Assembly: GCA_012931725.1 (NCBI GenBank)
Contig: CM022944.1
Coordinates: forward strand, 116,493,717 to 116,557,716
Length of the DNA: 64,000 nucleotides
Reading direction: 5' to 3'
DNA from: Litsea cubeba
Taxonomy: Eukaryota; Streptophyta; Magnoliopsida; Laurales; Lauraceae
The translations under genes and the position numbers were made by a program. Position 1 is the first letter of the stretch. Each line of letters starts with the position of its first letter. Below the pieces are notes generated by a model that was given only the letters and a program-made list of their open reading frames with translations, did not search any database and was not told where the DNA came from. Positions 1-14,200 of the stretch are shown here, piece after piece.

Positions 1-3000
1 TGCTCTCTTTCAAATCAATTGTAGAGAGAGATTTGGAAGAGACTTCAGATGAAAAAGTAAGTTGTAGAAGAGAGAGAGAGATTTGGAAGAGACTTCAAAT
101 GAAAGAGTAATAAAAAGTAAAATCATTTCTATCTTTGAAAAAAAATGAAAGAGAGAGAATCAGAAGTCATGGTGGCGACGGAAGTGCTCTGCAATGATAC
201 TCCACAACCATGGAAAGGAACGGAAAATGGAAAATGAGAGAGAAGAAGAAGGAAGAAGTTTTCTGGGATAACAGAGAATAAGAGAGAACTTGGCTTAGGA
301 ATGAGGGTTGAAAGGGGTAAATTAGTCATAAAAATACATGACGTGGCATATTAGGGACCTCTCACCAAAATATCTCCAGCTGTCTGGACTATAGACATTA
401 GAGAAAAAGTTGTTGGACTTGATGCCCTAGAAGACCATGCTCAGGGACTGTTGGCAAATTTACCCTAAATTCAAACCACTACAAGATGGAGATATAAATA
501 GAGTCCGGATCCTTGGATTCGCTAAAAGTCATGAGGATTATCAGTGGGGCCACTTGTGATATATCCTATTGGGAAATGGTATATGATAAGAAAAAATTTT
601 AGTTGGCATGGGATAAGAATTTGCAATTTACACACTCTAAATTAGAATTGTCCTAAATATTAGGGATGATAGAGATTGATATAAAGAAAACTGAGGATTT
701 AATTTTGAGAGACAATAGGGATTTAAGCCCCAGTGTGGTAGTGTAATTTCAAACCTACAACCTTCGGGTGCAAACCGTGATCCTAGGTCAATTGAGCTAC
801 CCCTTGGGGTTGGATAGATATTGGTTGGTGAAGTAAAGTTTAAAATTTGATGGAGGTAAGATGGAGATAATTAATGGTAGTTTTTTGAAAAACTTTGAAT
901 GAATTATGAGTTATCTATGAAGAGGGTATGTCACATGTCATTGCAAAATCTCAAAATAAAGTGCCACGTGTCGCTCCCTTGTGAAGAGGGTTGATGCTTA
1001 TATATATATATATATATAAATATAATAACTAGTGTGAGAGGCCCGTGCCTAATAAGGGCAAAAAAAAGTATTTTTACCAGATTTACTCGATATGTGTTTG
1101 TATGGATGTAGCCGGTACCACTTGGGGGATTCGTGCAGCTGGTTTAAAGACTACATGCATGGATGTTGCAATATAAAAAAAAAAAAAAAACTCTAAATAT
1201 TATACATGTGCAGTTGAAATAAAATTTGGATTGACACCTGACAAAATAGAAATTAGAAAGGCTTGTTTTCTAGAAAATAGAATGAGCCACCAATGATAAA
1301 ACATAAAAGTGCCATTGAATTTCCCAAGTAAACGGTCTATTTTCTTGCTTTCAGTTATCATCCTGAGACATTGATATCTCTCTGTTTTGGCTTGCCTTTC
1401 AGAGGGATAAAATCTATGTATATAGTGCCTATAATCTATAGGGGTGCTCATGTGTTAGTTTGAGCCCAAACCAATCTCAGAGTACATCAGTTTGGATCTG
1501 GGTCCTGTTCGTAGGGCTATGAATTTTATACTCAATAAATGATTAGCTGGGCTTGGACAAGCTCTGATGTCTGACCTATGAACTTCCGTATATAAATTAT
1601 GCATTATAAAAATATCACATCTTATATAATAAATCTAGGTATCTTGTGGGACTCAAATGACCAACAACCAACATCTAAATCTCATAACTTGGCACAAAGC
1701 TCAACCTACATTTCATTTTTGGTTGGGTCGAACCATGTGGGTTAGGGTTTAGCCGTACCCATGTTGCACCCAGGCAATTTGTATAGCAGGAGGAAAGGTG
1801 GAGTAAAAGTATATGCATATGAAGTGTTTCTCTTTTCTTTTTTTCTTTTTTTTTTGTTTATGAAAAAGTGGAGTGAGAAAGTAAACTTATGATGCAACAC
1901 CACTCACCTCTTATTTATCCGCAGTCATTTTCTTTATCACAAAAAAGTGTAATAAATTGGGGTGCAGTAAATCTAATGACAAAAGTTCTTTTTAATCTAC
2001 TCTTCATCTCTCAACTATACTTTACCTCATACTATCTAAATAAAGATTTTATGACACCTTTAATTTTTTTTTTTTTACATTAATGTACCCTACTTTTATC
2101 TTTTTCACATCCATCTTCCCTTCACTCCTCCACACCTGAAAATGAATGTTTATATTAGATTATGAATGATATGAGATAAGGGGTGAATGATTAGAATTTA
2201 GGTGCAAATGTAGATGGGACCTTGACTTTCCTAAGTCATTGATTTAACTGGGTGATGGCTAGATATTCATTTTTCCATTCTTTCCTTGTGAGTTCTGTTT
2301 TCATTAAAGGGGTGGTTATTTGATAGTTATTTTTTTAATATTCACATTTGATCTTCATTTTTAACCACTTATAGCGTGAATTATCTCAATTCTTATGTAC
2401 TGAATTCTTACTCATTATGTGGAGCCCTGCTTTGGAGCGTGCCACGTTAGCGCTCTCAAACCTCATGGTGCCACATAAAGGCTCTCACGGACGCAATGTG
2501 GCATCACAGCTGATTCTGAAAATATATATTTTAGTTAACTCAAATCACAATAAATCTCTCTTTATTCCATCCTTTTTAACTCTCCTAAAATCTCTCCAAC
2601 TAGTATGGCGAAAAATCTCTCCATATTAACTACACATCATCATCTCCAAAAATCTCTTCATATAATTTAAACATCGATGAGTGGACACTTAATACAATCA
2701 AGTGGTGTTCCTTGAAGAAATCTTGGGTTGATGATTTAAGAAAATATTATAATTTTGAAATATTATAGATTTTATAAAAGGCCGACTAATGGATTTATAA
2801 TATTATTCAGAGTAATATTGAAATTTAAAAAAATCCGTTGGTGGGTCCCTCTTATTAAAACACATGTGCGAAAACTACCATGGTAGTCGCGTTACTGATG
2901 TCGGCACATTTATGGACCCAGAAACAAACCGAGCCCCTTGACTCAGTTTCTCTTCTTTATCAAGCAACTGCTAGCTACTGGTATAAAAGGATGAAATAAC

Positions 3001-3144
3001 TCTCTTAATTATAACGAATGAGCTTATTCTCACCTTTAATAAGAACAAAACATGACTCCTTTTATCTTCAGAGAGAAACCGATCCCAATAGGGAGTTTAT
3101 GGTCCGATCCGTCACTGGCCCTCGTCTTTTCCTGCAGAGTCCTG
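1..3144. other. Upstream intergenic DNA
   Basis: AT-rich and no gene found. It includes a degenerate tandem pair of GA-rich units at about 20-115, a SINE-like copy at about 722-815, a TA microsatellite near 998-1016 and poly-A/T runs. All reading frames are short. Confidence 0.5.
722..815 (-). repeat. tRNA-derived SINE-like copy
   Basis: On the minus strand GGGGTAGCTCAATTGACC resembles a tRNA A box, and GGTTTGAAATT about 45 nt later a decayed B box. No CCA end or cloverleaf is kept, so it is not a tRNA gene. Confidence 0.45.
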
Positions 3145-3294
3145 CTACATGAAATAACTCATGGATAGAACCATGGACTAATTCCATGGTTTTCATCCAA
3201 ATATTAGATGATGTTGGATGATGTTCTCATCCAATATTTGGATGAAAATCATGGTGTTAGTCCATGGACTAACTCCATGAGTTAGTCCATGTAG
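3145..3294. repeat. Hairpin MITE (long inverted repeat)
   Basis: The left arm from CTACATGAAATAACTCATGG and the right arm ending in CCATGAGTTAGTCCATGTAG are near-complementary over about 70 bp, meeting around 3215. The whole 150 bp can fold into one hairpin, as in fold-back MITEs. Confidence 0.7.
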
Positions 3295-4101
3295 ACTTTT
3301 TGTTTCTTGCACCACTCCGATCTACTGCCGATTCAAATCAATCAAAGCCATTTGAGATTCGAGACCTGAATCTCCCTCGATCGCGCAACCTTAGTCCTAG
3401 GAAGACCCTAGCCAAACTTGATGATTCAGATGGCCATGACAGGGCAAGGACAGTGAATATGGTATGTGAAGAGCAACGATAAGGTCGTCCAAATTCTTCT
3501 GTTCGATGCTATGGTTGCTAAAAAAAAAATAGAGTAAAACTGGCGGGAGGACTGTTCGTGAGAAACGACCAAATTTCAGAATTTTTCCGGTAAAACTGTC
3601 AAACTTTATTAGTGGTTTCTCTTATAAAATTCTAAAATACAAAAAAGATATGTTGGTGGGTTTAACTCTAATTGAGGTGAAGCTTAACCCCACTAAAAGA
3701 TTTTATGGGTGGACCCAAAAACCAGGACCTTGGTGATTAATACTAGATTTATTATATTAATTTATTTTCATCACTAATATTTTTCCAAAAACACTAAATA
3801 TAATTAGATTTATTTATTTTGCTCAAACTCAGCACATGCCTTTGTTACTGATTTATATTTTATTAATAATATTAAAAAAAAATTCTAAATTTAATATTAC
3901 TAGTTTTTGATGTATACCAAATGCCCTTGAAAAATTGGAAAAAGAAAGACAAATGCATTTTTTTTTCCAAATCTAGACACTTGTATGGGACAAAAGCGCT
4001 CAACCATTCTACTGTTGGGAAACCGGAAAAAAAAAAGCCTCCATTTTTCGCGTGCAAAGAGTGAAGTCTTCAAGTTCACACCTGTGGAAAGATCTTCGAA
4101 A
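3295..4101. other. Promoter-proximal non-coding DNA
   Basis: AT-rich sequence with no convincing coding region. It holds the proximal promoter of the TMEM8-like gene, but no specific element other than the later TATA candidate is clear. Confidence 0.4.
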
Positions 4102-4109
4102 TATAAAAT
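4102..4109 (+). promoter_or_regulatory. Candidate TATA box of the TMEM8-like gene
   Basis: TATAAAAT lies about 190 bp before the start codon. It is followed by a pyrimidine-rich stretch and an A/G-rich leader, which would put a transcript start near 4135 and give a 5' UTR of about 160 nt. This is a positional guess. Confidence 0.35.
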
Positions 4110-4296
4110 CCTTCCCTCTTTTGTTCTTTTCAATTATCCAATTGAATGATTCTCCCACAGCATACAAAAAGCAGAAAAAGAAGAGAAGAGAAGAGATTAG
4201 TGATAAAAACACCCACAAAGAAAAATCACCCAGTCCTTTTCTTCTTTCCGCCTCAGAGATTCCCATCTCTTCCTCCTCCGATTCGTATTTCGAATC

Positions 4297-4456
4297 ATGC
4301 CTCGGAATCGATTCATGGGTCCTCTTCCTTTCTCTCTACTTATTATCCTTTTATGTTTTTTAATCGACTCTGCGTCTTCCTACAACACCTTTCCTGTCTC
4401 AAGCTTCAGCTACCCAGAGACCAAGCTCAAGCCTTTCGAGTGGCGATACATGAGAG
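4297..4456 (+). CDS. TMEM8-like gene, exon 1 (residues 1-53)
   Basis: Codes for the start Met, a hydrophobic signal-peptide core (PLPFSLLIILLCFLI) and the first mature residues, ending in WRYMR. The donor is GAGAG|GTATGT and the exon ends in phase 1. The signal peptide probably ends near SASS (about residue 28). Confidence 0.9.
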
Positions 4457-5241
4457 GTATGTTCGCAACCCTTCTGCAGATTTTTAGATTCGTGGGTTTT
4501 GTTTGATTTCTGCTGCTGTTGAGGGATGTGGGTGTTTTGGATTGCTGAGTAGACTGTGTGTGGGTGATGGTGAGTTGGGGTACTTCTTTTCTATCTCTTT
4601 ATAGTCGATTGATTCGGTCTTTGGGAAAAAGGGTTATTGTTTTTGTGTAAAATAATATGTGGGTTTTATTTTAATTGCTCTTTCTTTGACTCTCCTTTCT
4701 CTGTCTTTCTTCTGGTTGAAGTTTGGAAATTTTATATATTTTGTTCAGTAGGTCGTGGGTTTAATTATAATCACCTTGCCTTTCACATCTCTCCCTTGTT
4801 GATGAAATTGGGAAGTTCTTTATTGTTTCGTAGAGTAAGTTGTGGGTTTTGGTGATCTCTCTTATATGTGGGTTGTGTTGGAATAATATTTCTTCAACCC
4901 AGTTCTTATATATCTCTAGTTGTTGAAAGTATGGATTTTTATTACATTTTATTCTTTTTGCAGAGTAACATATGGGCAAAAATGATATGTGGATTTTAAT
5001 GTAATAACAATTCTTTGACCTCTCTTCTCTTCCCTCTTCCACTATTGCTAAATTAGGAAGACTTTTTTTTGTTCCTTAAAAAAAATTGTGGATTTTGTCA
5101 TCTTTCTTTTCCTCTGGCATGGAACACTTTATTTTGAAAAATAATCTCTGAGTTTTTTTTTTTAATAATCTTTTATTTTTCTACCTGTTTTCTCTCTTTA
5201 TTCTATGTGGAGGAGTTTGTATAATCGGTGGTTTTATTGCA

Positions 5242-5287
<46 letters not shown>

Positions 5288-8200
5288 CCCCCCCCCATAT
5301 ATATTGATGTTAAAATTATGTTATTTTTGAAGGTTAAGTTTTGGGTTTTATTCTAATAAGTTTCCTTTGACCCATTATTTGTCTTGTTGAAACTGGAATA
5401 TTGATTACAATTTCTGAGCAATATTAAAAATATGATGGAGAGGTCTGTTTGGTGTTTGAAAAATTCGATTTGAGAGAGAGCCTTGGGTGGGGTGGGGGGT
5501 GGTTGTGTTCAGTGGTTCAGTTGGTTAGTGCCTTGTTTTAAGAATTTGATCACTTTGCCACCTATTATATAATATATATTTCTAAATACTTATAGCTTAA
5601 CTTTTTTTTTTTTTCCCTTCTGAAAAGGGTGATTATTCATTACTCAAAAAATATATATATATATATATAGTATAAGAGAACTATACTGACCACAAAAAAA
5701 GCCAACAAACGGGGAGAGCAACTAAAGAAAAAAAGAGCCGAAACCCCAAAAGTGATGGTTAACAACCCAAAAAAAACAAATTAAGGAGGGGCAAAAATGA
5801 TCAAAGAAGGTTTAATGACTCCCTTTTTGGTGAGTTGATCTGCCTCCGCATTGGCTGATCTCATAATGTGATGGAACGACACGTTCAAATCTCCCGACAA
5901 CTGAAGCACCTCTTCTATAATGTTTGCAAGATACCAAGGAGGGAAAGAAGACCGAGTCGCCCACTGGATAACACTAGAAGAATCCCCTTCTACAAGGAGC
6001 CGCTGGGGAAGTAGGCGGGACGCTTCTTGAAGACCTATGTTCAAGGCTAGGAGTCCCGCTTTATTGACTGAACAGACACTTGTTGGGCCAGAGTAAGACA
6101 AAATAATGTCCCCATCTTCGTTGCGGATAACACCACCAACACCTGCCATACCCGGATTACCACTAGCGCTCCCATCGAAATTAAGCTTCAAAGCTCCATG
6201 AGGAGGTGGGTGCCATCTAGGAAAGATGTGCCTAGAAATAGGACAGGAAAGAGCCACTACATCCCAATTAAGAAGAATGGAGCTTATCATAATACCTTCA
6301 AATAATGGTAGAGGGGAGACCCAAAGAGCCACAAGATGCTTAACATTATCCGCTATATTGTTTACTTCTGAGGATTTTCCTTCAAAGCACCTCAAGTTTC
6401 TTTCTTTCCATAGAGGCCAAATGGCTGCTAAGAACAAAAGTTTCCACATCACTCGTCCTCTTTTTGAGCCCACTCCTGATCTCCAAAAGTCGAACAAAGA
6501 AGGGATATGTGCTGGGCAATGGGACAATTAAGAAGCAAGTGGTCAATAGATTCCTCACTTGCGAGGCACATCGGACAAGCATTAACTACAGTCACTTTAC
6601 GTCGACGTAAGTTGTCCATCGTTAGTATCCCACCAACCAGCGCAGTCCACCCAAATGCTATTACTCTAGGCGGTGCTTTCATGCGCCACAAGCTGTCCCA
6701 GAAAGAATGGCTCTACTCCACCTCTGCAAACATCGAAGAAAAGAAAGAAGACACCGAAAACAGGCCATCAGAGGACGCCATCCAGATTCTTCTATCTCTG
6801 CCCTCTTTAGGGATGAATACACTCCCAGGGACTGTCAACATAGAGCGGAGTTGGGACTCCTCCACATCTTTCAAACTCCTTTTGAAAGTAGGCCCCCCAA
6901 CTCATATGATCACCTTTCCTCTCCATGTATTCTATAACTTTAGCTTCTTGGTTAGTAGCACTCAGCGAAACAACTCTGGAAAAGTAGAGGCCAACGTGTC
7001 CTCCCCAACCCAAAGATCAGTCCAAAAACAAATTTTGTCACCCTTGCCCACTCGTAACCTGACTTGCTTCATAAACACATCCTTTGCAGCAAGAATGCCT
7101 TTCCAGAAACCAGAAGCATCTTGAAGAAACCATCCATCCTTGGAAATTTCGTATTTAAGGAAATAGTATTCTTCCACTTCTTAAGAGCTTTGATCCCCAA
7201 GCCTCCTGCCTTTTTTGGCTTACATACTTGAGACCATTTAATCAAGTGGAATTTTTTCTTCTCTTTGCCATGCCACAAAAAATCGCGTTGCAGCTTCTCA
7301 ATGTGATTTATAACTTCCACCGAGCATTTAAATATAGACATGAAATAAATTGGATGATTGGTTTTAGCAGCTTTAATTAAAATAATTCTCCCACTTAGTG
7401 ACAAGTATTTAGCTTTCCATAAGGAGAGCTTCTTCTCCATCCTCTCTAACACTGGAGACCATAGGGAATTAGTGACTGTACCACTACAGAGAGGAAGGCC
7501 CAAATAAGTGGATGGAAGCCCACTAGCCTTGCACCCAAAGATATCAGCCATCCTATTCAGCTGGTCTTCATTCATCTTTTACCAATCAACTCACTTTTGA
7601 AAAAAGTCACCCGGAGGTCTGAAACAGCTTCAAAATATAGAAGAATATCCTTGACATTATGAAGTTTTTCCTCAGTAGTATTGCAGAAGAGAAGCGTATC
7701 ATCAGCAAACTGGAGGTGGGAAATTTCCAAATTGGCACCGGACGGCTGGAAACCTTCAAAAAGCTTCGCATTAACTCCCGCATGCAACATGCCACTAAGG
7801 GCTTCTCCAATATTCACAAATAAAAAGGGGGAAAGGGGATCCTCCTGGCGAAGACCTATTGAAGTAGAAAAAAGCCGGTTGGAGATCCATCTATAAGGAT
7901 TGAAAAAGTAGCTGAGCTCAAACATTCCATGATCCATGCCCTCCATTTTGTGATAATGTGAGAAGGAGAGGAAGAAGAAAAGAATAAGAATGAGAGAAGG
8001 TCGTATCTCCTTAGAGTATCGACAGTCTGTTTTATATTGTTGTTATGCCTCAATCAAGGCCCTAAGTATGTTAAGAATACAATTAGACTAATGAAAGAAT
8101 AGAAAGAATGTAACCTAGTCTAAACAAGGAAAATAAAAGGAGACTATACAGCTACACAATCTTTAGACAATATCCCACACGTGGGATTTATACATGGGCC

Positions 8201-11200
8201 CTTGATGGGCTGGGCCTGTTTAAGGCCTATTATCTTCTACACTCCCCCTCAAATTGATGTGGTAAGGCTGAAAACATCAATTTGCTAGTTAGATCATGAT
8301 GACGCGGTTTGGGAAGAGCTTTGGTGAAGATATCCGCCAACTGGTTGAACGAAGAGACATGAGGCGGCTTTATTTTCTTAGTAACAACATGTTGACGGAT
8401 GAAGTGACAGTCAATCTCAATGTGCTTTGTTCTTTCATGGAAAACCGGATTGTTGGCAATTCTGGTAGCACTGGTATTGTCCCCATAGAGAGGGGTGGAA
8501 CGACTAACTAGAACACCGAATTCACACAGAAGGCGGCGGAGCAGATAATTTCAGCACTGGCGGATGACATCGCTCGATATTCTGCCTCAGCTGAAGACTT
8601 TGATACGGTGGTTTGTTTCTTGTACTTCCATGAAATAAGAGATTTTCCAAGAAACATACACCAGGCCAGTGGTAGACCTCCGAGAGTCCGGACAGCCTGC
8701 CCAGTCAGCATCCGCATAAGTTGTTAATTGCAGAGAAGTATCAGAAGGGAAGAAGAGTCCATGATGAAGAGTTCCTTTAACATAGCGGAAGGATGCGTAA
8801 TGCAGCAGCAAGGTGCGGTGTGTGGGGATTGCTAACAAACTGGCTAACCGTATGAACTGCATGAGAGATATCCGGCCTAGTCATAGTTAGGTAGAGCAAA
8901 CTACCAACTATCCTCCGAAACAAATGGATCATCCAGGGGGGTGCCATCATCGGAACTGATTTTGCTGTTCAATTCCAGAGGCGTATCAAAAGGGAGAGCA
9001 TCATCAAGCCTGGTCGATGTGATCAAATCTGTCGCATATTTGCGCTGAATGACCCTAATGCCTGATTTGTTACGCACAAACTCAAGTCCCAGAAAGTAGG
9101 TGAGAGGACCAAGATCTTCATTCTGAAGTGGCGAGTAAGGTGGTGTTTGAGATCCGTAATGTTGGCATTATCATTCCCACTGATAATCATATCATCAACA
9201 TAGACTAAGAGGAATGTGTAGCCCTTCGATGTCCATCGCAGAAAGAGGGAACTATCAGAGTGACTTTGACGAAATCCAGCCTGAAGAATTGCTATCCGGA
9301 ACTTATCGAACCAAGCCCTAGGAGCCTGTTTAAGTCCATAAAGAGCTTTCCTCAATTTGCACACATGTTTCGGAGGACAAGCATAGCCAGGAGGAGGTTT
9401 TAAATAAACAGTCTCTCTTAAGTCCCCATGTAGAAAAGCATTCTTGACGTCCATTTGCCAAAGGCCAATTGCGGGCAGCCGCGACACAAAGAAGAGTACG
9501 AACGGTGGTCATTTTTGCCACTGGTGCAAAAGTTTCCTCATAGTCAATTCCGTATTCCTTGTTATAACCCTGTGCAACCAATCTAGCTTTGTAGCGATCA
9601 AGAGTCCCATCAGCATGTACTTTGATGGAGTATATCCATTTGCTGCCAATCACAGAGGCTCTATCCGGGGCCGGTACCAATTCCCATGTTTGGTTCGCTT
9701 CAAGAGCGACCATTTCCTCAGTCATAGCATCCTACCAGTAAGCAATCTTTGAGGCCTGTGAATATGAGGTGGGTATAGGAGTACTATCCAAGGAAGTAAG
9801 AAGAGCAGGAAATCCATAGCGGTTAGGGGCAACAGAAAGACGACTAGAGCGTCGCAGAGAAATGGTGCTAGAAGAAGTATCATTACCTGAAGACTCAGTA
9901 GGTGGCGCTGGGAGAGGATCAGGAGAGGAAGTCGCCAGAGGAGAGACCTTGTTCCGCCGGACATAGACTTTGAGAGGAGGTGATGGAGAAGTAGACTCTG
10001 AGAATTGTGGCAGATATGAGACAGCAATAGGATGACTATCCAAATGTAAAGAAAAGAAGGGAATATGTTCCAAGAAAATAACATTACGAGAGATACGCAT
10101 GCGTTTGTCCAATTGATCATAACACAAAAAACCTTTGTGTTCATCACTGTAACCCAAAAAAATGCATTTAGCAGCTTGTGGAGATAGCTTTGTGCGCTCA
10201 GTAGGAGGAAGATGAACAAAACATAGGCAACCAAAAACACGTAAGTGAGAGTATGAAGGAGTTTGACCAAAGAGAACTCCGTAAGGAGTAGTCTTTCCTA
10301 GAACAGTGCTAGGAAGACGGTTGATAAGATACACAGCGGTATGTGCAGCATCACACCAAAATTTGGGAGAGACTAAGGATGCAATCAACAGAGTACGAAC
10401 AGTTTCAAGAATAGTCTGTTCTTTCTTTCCGCAATCCCATTTTACTGAGGAGTATGCGGACAAGATTTTTGGTGAAGAATTCCTTTATCAGAAAGGAAGA
10501 CAGAGAAATCATGAGACATGTATTCTCCACCGAAATCTGAGCGAAGAATTTTGATAGCTTTCTGAAATTGGGTTTGGACCATGTTATAAAATTTTGGAAA
10601 ATGGAGAATACTTCAGATTTCATACGCATAAAATAAATCCAAGTATAACAGAATGGTCATCAATAAAGGTCACATAGTATTTAAATCCCGTCCTACTCAA
10701 GGTAGGAGCAATTCCCCAAACGTCTGAATGAATGATATCAAATGATGCCAAAGCACAAGCATTATGAACAGGAAAAGACAAAATATGACTTTTACTAAGG
10801 CAACAAGTTTCACACTTTGATTGAGATAAAGAAGACATCATTTTATTATCAATAGTAGAATCCAAATAACAAATTTAAGCAAGGAAATTAAATTTGCATT
10901 GTTCACATGACCAAGACGTTTATGCCAAACAGTCCACAATTTATTGAAGTTAGAAGAAGAAGCAAAAAAAGAATGATGTCCAATGTCCAGCAAGAACAGG
11001 CGCCCATGTTTACTCCCCGTCGCGATCACCTTCCCAGTTTGTCGCCCCTGTATAACACAACCAGAGGAAGAAAAGTGAACAAGATAGCCATCATCAATAA
11101 GTTGTCCTACAAAAGAAGATTGGCTGATAATTTGGGAACAAAGTAAACATTGGGAAGAGTGATGGGCTGGCCAGAAATACTAGATAAAGTAATGGTACCA

Positions 11201-14200
11201 ACTCCCGAAATGAGTAGTTGATCACCATTAGCAGTGGTTATTTTCTCTTTTCCAAGGTAAGGGTGGGAATCTGTAAATCCATGTTCTACAGATGTCATGT
11301 GATTGGATGCTCCTGAATCTAAAAACCAAGTGGAAGAGGTAATAGGAGAAGAAAGAAAGGCAGAGGAATGAAAAGCAGGAGATGCTATATGAGAATGAGT
11401 TTGATACCAACCACCAGATATACCCATAGACGCATATGCAGAAGTAACCGTGCTCTGGATCAGTTCTTGAATCTGAGCAGGAGTCATGGATATAGAGCCC
11501 AGAGGAAGTGCTTCCATCAGATGATGGTGCTTGAGCCTGGAAGGCGGAAGGATTAGTCTGTTGTGGCAAATTGGAGGGAGTCTTCTTAGGCAGCACCTCA
11601 TTCTTACGCTGGAGGCTGCGGCAGTCATCTATAAGTTGACCCGACCTCTTGCAGTAGCGACAAACCAACTTCTTGCGGCAATTCTTGGCTATATGACCAA
11701 AGCCTTTGCATTCATAGCATTGAGTGAGCTTTGGATTGGGGGTTGTTAGAAGAGCAGAGTCAGCCGGAAGGGGTGCAAGGAATGCCTTTGGTTCGTCAAG
11801 AATAGCCCGCTGGGAGGTGAGACGAAGTTCTTCGCGAAGCACTTCTTGAAAGCAGGTATCAAGATTAGCTGACTGTTCTCGGTTCATGAGGGCAGACCGA
11901 ACTGATTCAAATTCTGGCCGTAGATTCATAAGAAACTGGCTAATGTGAGTTTCTTCTTGGAGTTTAAGAGCCTCGGAGAGAAAGCCAGGAGAGACTGTCT
12001 GAATCAACATGGAATCCCGTTCAGTCCATAAAGTGAGGAAGCCATTATAGTATTCCTGCACGGATCTATCCCCTTGAGTAAATTTAGCAATTTCACTATC
12101 CAAGTGAAATTTACGGGCTTTGTTGGTTTGATGGTAGATTTTCTTGAGATGAGCCCACATAGCTGCAGCTGTAATATAAGCTTGAAGAGCCACGGCAAGG
12201 GAAGAATCAATGGAGTTCAGAATCCAAGAAATCACTTTGGCATTTTCCTTGGACCAAGTGGCTATGGCTTTGGAGTCTGTGGTACTTGTAGTAGAAGGCT
12301 TTGTAACTGTTCCATCCAGATAACCAAATAGCCCCTGTCCTTCTGCGAAATTCTTCAGATGGAAGGACCAGGCCATATAGTTTTGCCCATTAAACTTAAT
12401 GGGAATAACATCATATTTTTCCATGTGCTTAAAAAACAAGAGGAGAAGGTGTCACAGAGAGATAAAGCAGACAATCAGCAAATCAAAAGTGTTGGTCTCC
12501 ACTATTCATGCCAAGTGGAAGGATGAAACAGTAAATCAGACAAGAAGCAATAGCCTAAAAGTCTGAAAATTTGTGCAGAGCTGTTGCTGGAGCAAGAACC
12601 CAAAAACAACCAAAAAAAAAACATGAACCAAATAGGGCTGACGACCCTATTTTTGGTGCTGAATTGGGCATGTGGGGCCCACAATGAGATCAAGTACTTA
12701 TCAATGACCACAGTCCTCTGAGTAAAACTTCTTACTACCGTTCAGATCAGGTTGCATACCAATCTGATGAAAATCCGTAAAATGGGACGGATTTGATGAA
12801 AACAATCTTGAAAAACTAGTAAATCACAAGAAATGGTATATGGCCCACCTCAGATGCGAAAAAAATTCTGAAAAAATAACCAGAATTACTCTGGAAAATA
12901 GGCGACCCTTGTGGAGTGAATCGTTTGTGATTTTTGGATGATCAGAAGATGGCCCACCTTTGAGTTCCTCTCTGCAGACTGACGACACAGAAATTGCTGG
13001 GAAGAAAATGTTCTCTGACTAGAAAAAGAGATTTTAACTGAGAGACAGTTGAGATGAGATTCCACAGAGCTCTGATACCATGTGATAATGTGAGAAGGAG
13101 AGGAAGAAGAAAAGAATAAGAATGAGAGAAGGTCGTATCTCCTTAGAGTATCATCAGTCTGTTTTATATTGTTGTTATGCCTCAATCAAGGCCCTAAGTA
13201 TGTTAAGAATACAATTAGACTAATGAAAGAATAGAAAGAATGTGACCTAGTCTAAACAAGGAAAACAAAAGGAGACTATACAGCTACACAATCTTTAGAC
13301 AATATCCCATACGTGGGATTTATACATGGGCCCTTGATGGGCTGGGCCTGTTTAAGGCCTATTATCTTCTACACATTTTACTCCAAAACCCATCCGTCTC
13401 ATTAAGTATTGTAGAAACTCCCAATCCACTCTATCATACGCCTTCTCCAGATCTAGTTTACAAATGAGGCCAGGCCTTTTCTCCTTTTTTTCTGGAGTGG
13501 ATACAAGCATTAGCAATTAGGATTTAGGACCCATCAAGGATTTGCCTCCCATGCACAAACACTCCTTGAGATACAAAAATTAACTTGGGAAGAACTTTTT
13601 GTAGCTTACCGGCTAATACCTTAGCCAACACTTAGTATATTGAACCGATAAGGCTGATAGGCCTAAAATTTTTAATGCTTTCTGCACCAACCTTCTTAGC
13701 TATTAAAATTATGAAAGAAGCTCCAATATGCTTAGAAAGTTTACCTCTCGCATGGAACTCTGTCATAAAGTCCATAACATCCACCTTAATGTCCTCTCAA
13801 AAGTGCTGGAAGGAAAGCTAAAGGGAATCCATCTGGCCCAGGAGCTTTATCTCCCCCCATACTGAACACAGCTGCCCTCACCTCCTCTTCATCAAAAGCC
13901 TTTACAAGCCAATCTGCGTCAGCATCGTCAGTTGATATGAACTCCAAATTGTCAAGAGGAGCGATCCCAATCCTCTTTAGTGAAAACTGAAAAGGTCTTT
14001 ATAAAAGGCTATAACACATGGTCTGAGATTTCCTCTTTTCTCTCTAATCTTCTATTACCATCCAGAAGTATAGAGATTCTATTCGTCCGATTCCTGTGGG
14101 AGGCAAAACTGTGAAATAATTTTGTATTCATATCCCCCTCCTTTAGCCATAGAGCTATGGAATATGGATCTCTGCCTCCATTTAATTTCTTCTTCCCTTG

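Larger units (their letters stand above)
7949..13373 (-). mobile_element. Complete Copia (Ty1) LTR retrotransposon
   Basis: 293-bp LTRs at 7949-8241 and 13081-13373, TG...CA ends, flanked by the target-site duplication CATTT (7944-7948 and 13374-13378). By hand count the LTRs differ at 5 of 293 positions. A primer-binding site complementary to initiator tRNA-Met (TGGTATCAGAGC, minus strand) ends at 13080, and a polypurine tract (minus strand) abuts 8242. Gene order gag-PR-INT-RT-RH is Copia order. It sits inside an L1 and has interrupted frames, so it is not autonomous as read. Confidence 0.95.

Noticed and set aside
4052..4506. Overlapping ORFs of 70-113 codons around the gene start
   Set aside because: Shadows of the 5' UTR and exon 1 in other frames; only the frame with the signal peptide joins to exon 2.
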